In this document: positions 49,291-62,071 of the stretch, piece by piece
Layout: each line of letters opens with the position of its first letter
Numbering within the stretch: position 1 is the stretch's first letter
NCBI GenBank assembly: GCA_947683625.1
Contig: CANTUR010000793.1
Coordinates: forward strand, 6,386,001-6,450,000
Direction: 5' to 3'
DNA length: 64,000 bases
Source of the DNA: Mallotus nudiflorus
Taxonomy: Eukaryota > Streptophyta > Magnoliopsida > Malpighiales > Euphorbiaceae
Position numbers and translations under genes: made by a program
The notes under the pieces: model-generated
Told to the model about the DNA's origin: nothing
What the model saw: only the letters and a program-made list of their open reading frames with translations
Database searches by the model: none

Positions 49291-52200
49291 ACAAAAAGGA
49301 TGTTGGTTTCAATCAAATAAATTTCATTTATGAGTTTATAATGTTGGAATAAGATTTTAGGATGTTTAATATGCAATTTGAAAAATTTATAACTTGTTCA
49401 AAACCATTATGCGCAAATTTGTATGAGTTCACATTTTGCATTCAAACATGGACGAACGTGTATAAATTTTGCATTCAATTATGTCAATTATATTCATGAG
49501 TTCAGCATGGTAGAATATGTACTTAGTATTTTCAATATGCAATTGGAACATTGGACAAAATGTTGAAAACCGTTTGTGCACAAATTTGCACGAGTTCAGG
49601 TTTTACGTTCAAACATGCACAAATGGGAAAAATTTGTGCATTCAATTTAATCATTTTGATTTATGAGTTTGGAATATTGGAATATGATTTTAGGATGTTC
49701 AATATGCAATTGGAACATTGGATAACATGTTCAAAACCATTGTGTGCAAATTTGCATGAGTTCACATTTTGCATTCAAACGTGCGCAAACTTGCACAGAT
49801 TGTGCAATCAATTATGTCAATTATATTCACAAGTTTAGAATGGTACAATATGTACTTAGTATTGTGAATATGCAATTGGATCATTGGATAACATGTTGGA
49901 AACCATTTGTGCACAAATTTGCATGAGTTCAGGTTTTACGTTTAAACATGCGCAAATGTGCACAAATTGTGTATTCAATTAAATCATTTTGATTTATGAG
50001 TTTGGAATGCTGGAATATGATTTTAGGATGTTCAATATGTAATTGGAAAAATGGATAATATGTTCAAAACCATTGTTCATAAATTTTTCATGAGTTCACA
50101 TTTTACGTTCAAACGTGCACAAATTGTCCATTCAATTTTGTCAATTATATTCATGAGTTTTGCATGGTAGAATATGTACAAAGTATTGTTAATATGCAAT
50201 TGGAACATTGGATAACATATTAAAAACTATTTGTTTCAAAATTTACACGAGCTCATATTTTGCATTCAAACATGCGCAAATGTGCAAAATTATGCATTCA
50301 ATTAAATCAATTTGATTTATGAGTTTGGAATGTTGGACTATGATTTAAGGATGTTCAATATCCAATTGGAGCGTTGGATAACATTCAAAACCATTGCGTA
50401 CAGATTTGCATAAGTTCACATTTTGCATTCAAAAGTGCATAAATTGTGCATTCAATTATGTCAATTATATTCATGAGTTTAGCATTGTAGAATATGTACT
50501 TAGTATTTTGAACATGTAATTGGACCATTGGATAACATATTGAAAACCATTTGTGTAAAAATTTTAAGTAGTTTAGGTTTTACGATTAAACATGTGCAAA
50601 TGTGGACATATTGTGCATTCAATTAAATCTATTTGATTTAAGAGTTTGGAATGTTGGAACATGATTTTTGGATATTGAATATGGAATTGGAACATTGGAA
50701 AACATATTCATAACCATTGTGCATAAATTTGTAAGAGTTCACATTTTGCGTTCAAACGTGCACAAATTATGAATTCAATTATGTCAATTATATTCACAAG
50801 TTTAGCATGGTAGAATATGTTCTTAGTATTCTAGATATGCAATTGGAACATGGGATAACATGTTGAAAACCATTTGTTAACAAATTTGCACGAGTTCAGG
50901 CTTTTCGTCCAAAGATGTGCAAATGTGCACAAATTGTGCATTCAATTAAATCAATAGGATTTAAGAGTTTGGAATGTTGGAATATGATTTTATGATGTTC
51001 AGTATGCAATTGGATCAATGGATAACATGTTCAAAACCATTGTGCACAAATTTGCATTAGTTCACATTTTGCATTCAAACATGCCCAAATGTGCATAAAT
51101 TATGCATTCAAATATGTGAATTACATTCATGAGTTTAGCTTGGTAGAATATGTACTTAATATTGCGAATATGCAATTGGAACATCGGATATTATGTTAAA
51201 AACCATTTGTTCACAAATTTGCATGAGTTCAGGTTTTATGTTCAAACTTGCGCAAATGTGGAAAAATTGTGCATTCAATTAAATCTAATTGATTTATGAG
51301 TTCAGAATGATGGAATATGATTTTAGTATGTTAAATGTGCAATTGGAAAATTGGATAACATATTAAAAACCATTTGTTCGCAATTTTACACGAGTTGATA
51401 TTGTGCATACAAACATGCACAAATGTGAAAAATTGTGCATTCAATTAAATCAATTTGATTTAAGGGTTTGGAATGTTGGAATATGATTTTAGGATGTTAA
51501 ATATGTAATTGGAACATTGGATAACATGTTCAAAACCATTGTGTGCAAATTTGCACGAGTTCGCATTTTGCGTTCAAACATCCGCAAACATGCACAAATT
51601 GTGCATTCAATTAAATCAATTTGATTTATGGTTTTGGAATTTTAGAATATGATTCTAGGATTTTCAATATACAATTGGTACATTGGATAACATGTTGAAA
51701 ACCATTTGTACACAAATTTGCATGAGTTTAGGTTTTGCATTCAAACATGCGCAAACAAGCAAAAGTTATGCATTCAATTTAATCAATTTGATTTATGAAT
51801 TCAGAATGTTGGAATATGATTTTAGGATGTTCAATATGCAATTAGAACATTAGATAACATGTTCAAAAGCATTGTGTGCAAATTTGCAAGAGTTCACATT
51901 TTACGTTCAAATGTGCACAAACGTGAACAAATTGTGCACTCAATTATGTCAATTATATTCATGAGTTTATCATGGGAGAATATGTACTTATTATTGTGAA
52001 TATGCAATTGGAACATTGGATAACATGTTAAAAATCATTTGTGCACAAATTTGCATGAATTCAGGTTTGGCGTTTAAACATGCGCAAATGTGCAAAAATT
52101 GTGCATTCAATCAAATCAATTTCATTTATAGTTTATAATTTTGGATTATGATTTTAGGATGTTTAATATGAAATTTGAAAATTGTGTATCTTGTTCAAAA

Positions 52201-55200
52201 CCATTATGCACAAATTTGTATGAGTTCACATTTTTAATTCAAACATGGGTGAATGTGTATAAATTTTTCATTCAATTATGTCAATTATATTCATGAGTTT
52301 AGCATGGTAGAATATGTACTTAGTATTATCAATATGTAGTTGGAACATTGGACAAAATGTTGAAAACCATTTGTGCACAAATTTGCACAAGTTCAGGTTT
52401 TGCGTTTAAACATACACAAATGGGCAAAAATTATGCATTCAATTTAATCAATTTGATATATGCATTTGGAATTTTGGAATATGATTTTATGATGTTCAAT
52501 ATCAATTAGAACATTGGATAACATGTTCAAAACCGTTGTGTGCCAATTTGCATGAGTTCGCATTTCACGTTCAAACGTGCGCAAACATGCACAAATTGTT
52601 CAATCAAATATGTCAATTATATTCATGAGTTTAGAATTTTAGAATATGTACTTATTATTGTGAATATGCAGTTAGGTCTTTGGATAACATGTTGGAAACC
52701 ATTTGTTAATAAATTTGCACAAGTTCAAGTTTTACGTTCAAACATGCGCAAATATGCACAAATTGTGTATTCAGTTAAATCAATTTTATTTATGAGTTTG
52801 GAATGATGGAATATGATTTTAGGATATTCAATATATAATTGGAAAAATGGATAACATGTTCAAAACCATCGTTTCCAAATTTTGCATGAGTTCACATTTT
52901 GTGTTCAAATATGCGCAAATGTGTACAAATTTTACATTCAATTATGTCAATTATATTCATGAGTTTAGCATGGAAGAATGGGTACTTACTATTGTCAATT
53001 TGCAATTGGAAGATTGGATAAAATGTTGAAAAATGTTTGTGCACAAATTTGCACGAGTTCAGGTTTTGCATTCAAACATGCAAAAATGTGCAAAAATTGT
53101 GCATTCAATTTAGTCAATTTGATTTATGAATTTTGAATGTTGGAATATGAGTTTAGGATGTTCAATATGAAATTGGAATATTGGATAGCATGGTCAAAAT
53201 CATTGTGCGCAAATTTCCATGAGTTCATATTTAGCGTTAAAATGTGCACAAATTATGCACTTAATTATGTCAAAAATATTCACAAGTTTATCATGGTAGA
53301 ATATGTACTTATTATTGTGAATATGCAATTGGAACATTGGATAACATGTTGAAAACCATTTGTGCACAAATATGCACGACTTCAGGTTTTGCATTCAAAT
53401 ATACGCAACTCTACAAAAATTGTGCATTCAATCAAATCAATTTCATTTATGAGTTTATAATGTTGGAATATGATTTTAGGATGTTCAATATGCAATTGGA
53501 ACAATGGATAACTTGTTCAAAACCATTGTATGCAAATTTTCATAAGTTCAGATTTTACGTTCAAACATGCATAAACGTTGACAAATTTTGCATTCAATTA
53601 TGTCAATTATATTCATGAGTTTAGAATGGTAGAATATGTACTTAGTATTTTCAATATGCAATTGGAACATTGGAGAAAATGTTGAAATCCATTTGTGCAC
53701 AAATTTGCACGAGTTCAGGTTTTGCGTTTAAACATGCACAAATGGACAAAAACTATGCATTCAGTTTAATCAATTTGATTTTTGAGTTTGGAATGTTGGA
53801 ATATGATTTTAGGATGTTTAATATGAAATTATAACATTGGATAACATGTTCAAAACCATTGTTTGCAAATTTGCATGAGTTCACATTTTGCATACAAACG
53901 TTCGCAAATGTACACAAATTGTGCAATCAATTATGTCAATTACAATCACAAGTTTAGAATGGTACAATATGCACTTAGTATTGTGAATGTACAATTGGAC
54001 CATTGGATAATATGTTGGAAACCATTTGTGCATAAATTTGCATGAGTTCAGGTTTTGCATTCAAATATGCGCAAATGTTCACAAATTGTGTATTCAATTA
54101 AATCATTTTGATTTACAAGTTTAGAATGTTGGAATATGATTTTAGGATGTTCAATATGCAATTGGAAAAATAGATAACATGTTCAAAACCATTATTCGTA
54201 AATTTTTCATGAGTTCACATTTTGCATTCAAACGTGCGCAAATGTGCACAAATTTTCCATTCAATTATGTCAATTATATTCACGAGTTTTGCATGGTAGA
54301 ATATGTACAAAGTATTGTGAATATGCAATTGGAACATTGGATAACATATTAAAAACCATTTGTTCACAAATTTACACGAGCTCATATTTTTCATTCAAAT
54401 ATGCACAAATGTGCAAAATTGTGCATTCAATTAAATCAATTTGGTTTATGAGTTTGGAATATTGGAATATGATTTAAGGATGTTCAATATGCAATTGGAG
54501 CGTTGGATAACATTCAAAACCATTGTGCACAAATTTGCATGAGTTCACATTTTGCGTTCAAAAGTGCAGAAATTGTGCATTCAATTATGTCAATTATATT
54601 CATGAGTTTAGCATGCTAGAATATGTACTTAGTATTATGGATATGCAATTGGAACATTGGATAACATGTTGAAAACCATTTGTGCACAAATTTGCACAAG
54701 TTCAGGTTTTTCCTCCAAGGAGGTGCAAATGTGCACAAATTATGCATTCAATTAAATCAATTTGATTTAAGATTTTGTAATCTTGGAATATGATTTTAGG
54801 ATGTTCGATATGCAATTGGATCAACGGATAACATATTCAAAACCATTGTGTGCAAATTTGCATGAGTTCATATTTTGCATTCAAACATTCCCAAACGTGC
54901 ACAAATTGTGCATTCAATTATGTCAATTACATTCATGAGTTTAGCTTGGTAGAATATGTACTTAGTATTGTGAATATGCAATTGGAATGTTGGATATCAT
55001 GTGGAAAACCATTTGTTCTCAAATTTGCACCAGTTCAGGTTTTATATGCAAACTTGCGCAAATGTGGACAAATTGTGCATTCAATTAAATATAATTGATT
55101 TATGAGTTCATAATGATGGAATATGATTTTAGTATGTTAAATATTCAATTAGAAAATTGGATAAGATATTGAAAACCATTTGTGCGCAAATTTACACGAG

Positions 55201-55657
55201 CTGATATTGTGCGTACAAACATATGCAAATGTGAAAAATTATGCATTCAATTAAATCAATTTGATTTATGAGTTTGGAATGTTGGAATATGATTTTAGAA
55301 TGTTAAATATGCAATTGGAACATTGGATAACATGTTCAAAACCATTGTGTGCAAATTTGCATGAGTTCACATTTTGTGTTCAAACATGCGCAAACGTGCA
55401 CAAATTGTGCATTCAATTAAATCAATTTGATTTATGGTTTTGGAATGTTGGAATATGATTTTAGGATTTTCAATATGCAATTGGTACATTGGATAACATG
55501 TTGAAAACCATTTGAGCACAAATTTGCATGAGTTTAGGTTTTGCATTTAAACATGCGCAAATGAGCAAAAATTGTGCATTCAATTAAATCAATTTGATTT
55601 ATGAGTTTGGGATGTTGAAATATGATATTAGGATGGTCAATATGTAATTAGAACAAT
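49291..55657 (+). repeat. Satellite block 5 (6.4 kb)
   Basis: About 38 monomers, + oriented. It opens within a B monomer of the ATTTCATTTATGAG type. The same B marker recurs at 52103 and 53423 (1,320 bp apart), so the eight-monomer unit of block 4 continues on this side of the CRM complex. Variants with TAATTGATTTATGAGTTCA and GATGGAATATG rise towards the right end, anticipating block 6. It ends in a B monomer after GTAATTAGAACAAT at the LTR of the next element. Confidence 0.95.
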
Positions 55658-56478
55658 TGTTTTGAATATTGATATGAACGTGGTTAACTTGTACCAAACC
55701 TGAATTCAATCTTGATAACCTTGCCAAGGATCGTTCATAAATCAAACAAAAAAAATCTTTAATTCCCAATAAGACCCTTAAATAACCTGCACTTAAGAAC
55801 CTTAATTATAAAGAATTAAAGGTTGTTTAATGTAAACCTAAGATTAACAAATCCAATTTTAAGTCTAAATTAAACTAGGTTTGAATATACCAAGCCTTCA
55901 CTTGATAAATTCACTAAAGTTCTTTTAAGAACGAAAGAGAAGGACTTTAACCTCATAAGAACTGAAATTTAATTGATAAAACTTGTTCAATTTCATTTTA
56001 TAATGCTATGGCCTTTATATAGGCATGTAATCATCCTAATCTTTGAAGGAATAGGTTTTCTTACTTATTCCTAAAGACACCTATAAAGGAAAATCCTTTA
56101 GATAGGATCCCTTCAAAAATATGACAACTAATGACAACTAAGCTTTGAAAAGTCAAATTGACAACTCATGACAACTAAGCATTGAAAAGTCAAATTGACA
56201 ACTAAACAAACAACTAATGACAACTAAGCTTTGAAGCATGTCATGTCACATGTCAAGTAGGATGTTGACCATTGACTTTGACTTGTTGATTTTGAATTTG
56301 ACTTTGGCTTGCTGACTTTGACTTAGAATATCCTTGAATCTTCTCACATCTTGTAGAATATTCTTGAATCTTCTTTATTAACTCCAAAATAGAAAATAAC
56401 CCAAAAATTCATCCAAGCTTTGTACTTGACTTTATTGATGTGTAGACTCCATAATTTACCCTTTTGAGGATCATATCA
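55658..56478 (-). repeat. 3' LTR of minus-strand gypsy element (~821 bp)
   Basis: On the minus strand it begins TGATATGATCCTCAAAAGGG and ends in CAAAACA, next to a satellite B monomer at 55657 (the exact outer end could be 12 bp inward). A TATATAAAGG promoter motif lies near 56010-56020. Imperfect ~45 bp repeats built on ATGACAACTAA and AAAGTCAAATTGACAAC occupy 56121-56236. Confidence 0.82.
56121..56236 (-). repeat. Imperfect tandem repeats inside the LTR
   Basis: Alternating units ATGACAACTAAGC(T/A)TTGAA and AAGTCAAATTGACAACT, with about 45 bp period. The same array occurs in the LTRs near 60424-60555 and 61700-61815 and in shorter form near 1540-1575, so it is a family feature, possibly a U3 regulatory array (inference). 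Confidence 0.6.
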
Positions 56479-56492
56479 TTCCCTCCCTCTTA
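56479..56492 (-). other. Polypurine tract of minus-strand gypsy element
   Basis: Reads TAAGAGGGAGGGAA on the minus strand, directly before the LTR start TGATATGATCC. The equivalent tract of the copy at 35433-36334 is AAGAGGGAGGGAAC. Confidence 0.85.
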
Positions 56493-57498
56493 AAGATAAT
56501 TCATCCTCAAATCATACCCATCTTCTAAAGTTGATAAATTCATATATCCTCTAGGGTTAAACACAAACTCCTTGAGTGAAATCCTCTCCTTTGAAGTAAT
56601 AATCCACACAACAACTTGAACTTAATTGCACACTTGGAACAAAGAACTTGTATTCATGAACATGTAAGAATTGAATACCTGTTGCTTCCTTTTAAATTTG
56701 AAACATGAATATCTTAAGTTCTTCTTAATATGAATAAAGACTCCATAGATTCCCTTAAAAGAAAAAGAATGTTGCATCTCTTTCTCATACTTCATGCAAA
56801 GAATGAAATCTTTAAAAGGATTGTTAACCTTGTATTGCATTTCAACAACATCATCAAATGGATCTTTATAGGGCTTCAAGGTCTGCAAAACAACTTTCAA
56901 AACACTGGAATAAGAAAGTTAGAATTTTTAGTATTATCATGATGAATAACCATCTTCTTATCTTTCATAATGCTCTCAATCTCTAGTTTCCTCTTTTCTG
57001 CACAAACTTCTAGATTTCCCTCTTCATGGTTCATATACTTTTTATGATCACAATATGCATTCTTGACAACTCTTTGACTAGTTATTCCTTCTACAAGTTC
57101 AATAGCTTGCTCAAAGCTTTGTGAACACTCCTTATTAGCTTCAATATCTTTTTTAAAAATCTGCAATTTCTCATTAATCTCTTTGATAGGCTGCACACAC
57201 TTGCCATTATCTTCATCTTCTTGCAATATTTCATAATGGCTTTTGGCATTATTTTGCTCTAACACCTCTATAATTTCTTCATTAACTATTTTCTCTTCAA
57301 AATCATTGTTCACACTTTCTTCATTAACCAAGGCATGAATGTTGTCATCCTCCTTAATACCTTGATCATCTACTTCAATGCATAATTGCTCTTCATAATT
57401 CTCACCTTGCTCACTCAACCCTTTTTCAATACTTAACTCACTCAACTCAGTTTTAACACCTATCCCTCTTTTATTTTCTTTCATCATGTCTCTAAACC
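56493..57498 (-). pseudogene. Internal coding remnants of gypsy element, function not recognised
   Basis: A frame of about 200 codons (to 56897) is rich in Glu, Lys, Asn and Asp (for example GENYEEQLCIEVDDQGIKED and QSFEQAIELVEGITSQRVVK), probably helical, with no catalytic motif I know. A frameshift leads into a second frame (56900-56622; KPYKDPFDDVVEMQYKVNNP), and a third contains FVFNPRGYMNLSTLEDGYDL just before the purine tract. The last piece matches the polyprotein tail at 35433. The whole is best read as a decayed region at the 3' end of this family. Host gene origin is unlikely because it is embedded between satellite and a purine tract. Confidence 0.55.
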
Positions 57499-60169
57499 AT
57501 TTTAGGATGTTCAATAGGCAATTGGAATGTTGGATAAAATGTTTAAAACCACTTGTACACAAATTTGCATGAGTTCAGTTTTTGCGTTCAAACATGTGCA
57601 AATGCAGAGAAATTGTGCATTCAATTAAATCTAATTGATTTAAGAGATTGGAAAGATGGAATATGATTTTAGGATTTTCAATGTGCAATCAGAACATTGG
57701 ATAACATGTTTAAAAGCGTTGTGCACAAATTTGCATGAGTTGACATATGCGTTCAAACATGCTTAAACGTGCACAAATTGTGCATTCAATTTTTTCAATT
57801 ATATTAATAAGTTTAGCATGCTAGAATATGTGCTTATTAATATGAATATGCAATTGGAACATTGGATAATATGTTGAAAACTATTTGTGCACAAATTTGC
57901 ATGAGTTCAAGTTTTGGGTTTAAACATGCACAAATGTGCAAAAAAATTATGCATTCAATTAAATCAATTTAATTTAAGAGTCTAGAATGATGGAATATGA
58001 TTTTAAGATGTTTGATATGCAAGTGGAACAATGTATAAAATGTTTAAAACCATTTGTGCACAAATTTGCACGAGTTCAGGTTTTGCATTCAAACATGCAT
58101 AAATGCAGACAAATTGTGCATTCAATTAAATCTAATAGATTTATGAGTTTATAATGATGGAATATGATTTCAAGAATTTTAATATGCATTTGGAACATTG
58201 GATAACATGTTTAAAACTTTTTGTACGCAAATTTGCATGAGCTCACGTTTTGCGTTCAAAAATACACAAATGTGCAAAATTATGCATTCAATTAAATCAA
58301 TTTGATTTATGAGTTTGGTATGATAGAATAAGATTTTAGGATGTTTAATATGCAATTGTAACATTGGATAACTTGTTCAAAACCATTTATGCATAAATTT
58401 TCACAACTTCATTTGCGTTCAAACATGGGCAAATGTGCATAAATTGTGCATTCAATTATGTCAATTTTGCAAATGTAGACAATTTGTGCATTCAATTAAA
58501 TATAATTAATTTAAGAGTATGGAATGATGTAATATGATTTTAGGATGTTCAATATGCAATTGGAACATTGGATAACATGTTCAAAACTGTTGTGCACAAA
58601 TTTGCATGAGTTCACATTTTGCATTCAAACATGCTCAAACGTGCACAAATTGTGCATTCAGTTTCTTAAATTATATTCATGAGTTTAGCATGCTATAATA
58701 TTTATTTATTATTGTGAATATGTAATTGGAACATTGGATAATATGTTGAAAACCATTTGTGCATAAATTTGCATGAGTTCAGGTTTTGGGTTCAAACATG
58801 CGCAAATGTGCACAAATTGTGCATTCAATTAAATAAATTTGATTTAAGAGTCTAGAATGATGGAATATGATTTTAAGATGTTCAATATGCAAGTGGAATA
58901 ATGGATAACATGTTTAAAACCATTTGTGCACAAATCTATACGGGTTCAAGTTTTGCATTCAAACATGTGCAAATGCAGAAAAATTGTGCATTCAATTAAA
59001 TCTAATAGATTTATGAGTTTGGAATGATGGAATATGATTTCAAGATGTTTAATATGCATTTGGAACATAGATAAAATGTTTAAAACCTTTTGTACGCAAA
59101 TTTGCATAAGCTCACATTTTGCATTCAAAAATGCGCAAATGTGCAAAATTGTGCATTCAATTAAATCAATTTGATTTACAAGTTTGGAATGATAGAATAG
59201 GATTTTAGGATGTTTAATATGCAATTGTAACATTGGATAACTTGTTCAAAACCATTTACGCATAAATTTGCACAAGTTCATTTTTTGCATTCAAACATGT
59301 GCAAGTGTGCACAAATTGTGCATTCAATTATGTCAATTATGTTCATGAGTTTAGCATGCTAGAATATGTACTTATTATTATGAATATGCAATTGGAATAG
59401 TGGATAACATTTTGAAAACCATTTATGAACAAATTTGCACAAGTTCAGGTTTTGCCTTCAAACATGAGCAAATGTGCACAAATTGTGCATTCAATTAAAT
59501 TAATTTGATTTATGAGTTTGGAATGTTGGAATATGATTTTATGATGTTCAATATGCAATTAGAACATTGGACAACAAGCTCAAAACCATTGTGCGCAAAT
59601 TTGCATGAGTTCAAATTTTGTTTTCAAACATGTGAAAACGTGCACAAATTGTGCATTCAATTATGTCAATTATATTCATGAGTTTAGCATGCTGAAATAT
59701 TTACTTAGTATTATGAATAAGCTATTGGAATGTTTGATAACATTTTGAAAAGCATTTGTACACAAATTTGCACGACTTAAGGTTTTGCATTTAAACATGG
59801 ATGAATGTGCACAAATTATGCGTTCAATAAAATAAATTTTAATTTATGAGTTTGAAATGATGGAATATAATTTTATGATGTTCAATATGCAAGTGAAACA
59901 TTAGATAACATGTTTAAAACCATTTGTACATAAATTTGCACGAGTTCAAGTTTTGCGTTCAAATATGTGCAATTGCAGAAAATTTGTGCATTCAAATTAA
60001 ATCTAATTGATTTACAAGTTTGGAATGATGGAATATGATTTTAGGATGTTCAATATGCAATTGGAACATTGGATAACATGTTCAAAACCATTATGAACAA
60101 ATTTGCATGAGTTCACATTTTGCGTTTAAGCATGCGCAAAAGTGCACAAATTGTGCATTCAATTTTTTA
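57499..60169 (+). repeat. Satellite block 6 (2.7 kb), distinct subfamily
   Basis: About 16 monomers, + oriented. Most A units carry TAGCATGCTA in place of the TAGCATGGTA / TATCATGGTA usual to the left, and B units carry AAATCTAAT(T/A)GATTTA with GATGGAATATG. An 870 bp unit is repeated: the AAATCTAATAGATTTATG landmark at 58128 and 58998, and GTTTTGGGTT near 57913 and 58783. At 58455-58475 an A monomer is fused to a B monomer with loss of about 130 bp. The block ends at AATTTTTTAAATTA. Confidence 0.93.
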
Positions 60170-60784
60170 AATTAAACTAGGTTTGAATGTACTAAGCCGT
60201 CACTTGATAAATTCATTAAAATTATTTTAAGAATAAGAGACAAAGACTTTAACCTCATAAGAATTGAAATTTAATTCTTAAGACTTCTCTAAATTCGTCC
60301 TACATTGATATGGCCTTTATATAGGCATGTAAACATCCTAATCCTTAAAGGAATAGATTTTCTTACTTACTCCTAAAGACTCCTATAAGGGAAAAACCTT
60401 AACTAAATAGGATCCCTTAAAAAATATGACAACTAATGACAAATAAGCTTTGAAAAGTCAAATTAACAACTCATGACAATTAAGCATTGAAAAGTCAAAT
60501 TGACAACTCATGACAACTAAACAAACAACTAATGACAACTAAGCTTTAAAGCATTCCATGTCACATGTTAAGTAGGATGTTAACCATTGACTTTGACTTG
60601 TTGACTCTGAATTTGACTTTGGCTTATTGACTTTGACTTGGAATATCCTTAAATCTTCTCACATCTTCTAGAATCTTCCTTACTGAATCTAAAATAGAAA
60701 ATAACCCGAAAATTCGTCCAAGCTTTGTAATTGACTATATTGATGTGTAGACTTCACAAATTAACCCTTTTGAGGATCTTATCA
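60170..60784 (-). mobile_element. Truncated gypsy LTR (minus strand)
   Basis: On the minus strand it starts at a true LTR end (TGATAAGATCCTCAAAAGGG, 60784) and runs for 615 bp through the promoter (CCTATATAAAGG near 60315) to AAACCTAGTTTAATTT. There it meets satellite at a shared AAATTA. The satellite continues on both sides with only about 2 bp gained, so the piece sits at a single point in one A monomer. The remaining LTR 3' end and all internal sequence are absent. Confidence 0.85.
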
Positions 60785-61454
60785 TATATTCACAAGTTTA
60801 GCATGCTAGAATATGTACTTATTATTGTGAATATGCAATTGAAACATTGGATAACATGTTGAAAACCATTTGAGCACAAATTTGCACGAGTTCATGTTTT
60901 GCATTTAAATATGCGTAAATGTGCACAAATTATGCATTCAATTAAATCAATTTGATTTATGAGTTTGGAATGCTGGAATATGCTTTTAGTATGTTCAATA
61001 TGTAATTGGAGCATTGGATAACATGTTCAAAACCATTGTGCGCAAATTTGCATAAGTTCACATTTTGCATTCAAACATGCCCAAATGTGCACAAATTGTG
61101 CATTCAATTTTGTCAATTATATTCACAAATTTAGCATGCTAGAATATATACTTAGCATTTTGAATATGCAATCAGAATATTAGATAACATGTTTAAAATC
61201 ATTTGTGCACAAATTTGCATGAGTTCATGTTTTGCGTTCAAACATGTGCAAATGTGCACAAATTGTGCATTCAAGTAAATTAATTTGATTTATGAGTTTA
61301 GAATGATGGAATATGATTTTACATGTTCAATATGCAATTTTAACATTGGATAACATGTTCAAAACCATTGTGCACAAATTTGCCTGACTTCACATTTTAC
61401 ATTCAAACATGCGCAAACTTGCACAAATTGTGCATTCAATTTTTTTAATTATTT
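60785..61454 (+). repeat. Satellite block 7 (670 bp, four monomers)
   Basis: Four + oriented monomers of the TAGCATGCTA subfamily between two inverted LTR pieces. Both edges lie at the same place in the A monomer (near CAATTTTTTAAATTATATTC), so the block is close to an integral number of monomers, two A/B dimers. Confidence 0.93.
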
Positions 61455-62071
61455 TGTTATGATCCTCAAAAGGGTTATTTTGTGAAATGTACACATCAAT
61501 ATAGTCAAGTACAAAGCTTGGACAAATTTTTGGGTTATTTTCTATTTTGGAGTCAATAAGGAAGATTCTAAAAGATTCTGGAATATGTGAGATGATTCAA
61601 GGATATTCCAAGTCAAAGTCAGCAAGTCAAAGTCAAATTCAAAGTCACTAAGTCAAAGTTAATGGTTAACATCTTACTTGACATGTGACATTGCATGCTT
61701 CAAAGCTTAGTTGTCATTAGTTGTTTGTTTAGTTGTCATGAGTTGTTAATTTGATTTTTCAATGCTTATTTATTATGAGTTGTCAATTTGACTTTTAGAA
61801 GCTTAGTTATCATATTTTTGAAGGGATCCTATTTAGTAAAGGATTTTCCTTTATAGGAGTCTTTAGGAATAAGTAAGAAAACCTATTCCTTTAAGGATTA
61901 GGATGTTTACATGCCTATATAAAGGCCATATCAATGTAGGACGAATTTAGAGAAGTTTTATGAATTAAATTTCAATTCTTATGAGGCTAAAGTCCTTGTC
62001 TTTTATTATTAAAAGAATTTTAGAGAATTAATCAAGTGAAGGCTTGATACATTCAAACCTAGTTTAATTTA
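61455..62071 (+). mobile_element. Gypsy LTR piece (+ strand)
   Basis: Begins TGTTATGATCCTCAAAAGGG in an A monomer, contains the TGACAACT-like repeats (about 61700-61815) and CCTATATAAAGG at about 61914, and stays alignable with the LTR at 60170-60784 up to CCTAGTTTAATTTAAACT. By eye the two are about 90% identical. No PBS follows, so it is not a simple 5' LTR. Confidence 0.82.

Larger units (their letters stand above)
55658..57498 (-). mobile_element. Gypsy element, 3' part (3' LTR and internal end), minus strand
   Basis: On the minus strand the order is internal coding remnants (57498-56493), purine tract (56492-56479) and 3' LTR (56478-55658). The 5' part is missing: at about 57498 the element breaks into satellite at TTTTAGGATGTTC. 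The LTR shares its blocks (TGACAACT repeats, AGTCAA repeats, CCTATATAAAGG promoter) with those at 60170-60784 and 61455-62071 and more distantly with the left-edge element. The coding end matches the fragment at 35433. Confidence 0.85.

Noticed and set aside
56897..57498. Host protein-coding gene for the Glu/Lys-rich 200-codon frame
   Set aside because: It lies just upstream of a polypurine tract and LTR on the same strand, is frameshifted downstream, and starts in satellite. Retroelement origin is simpler.
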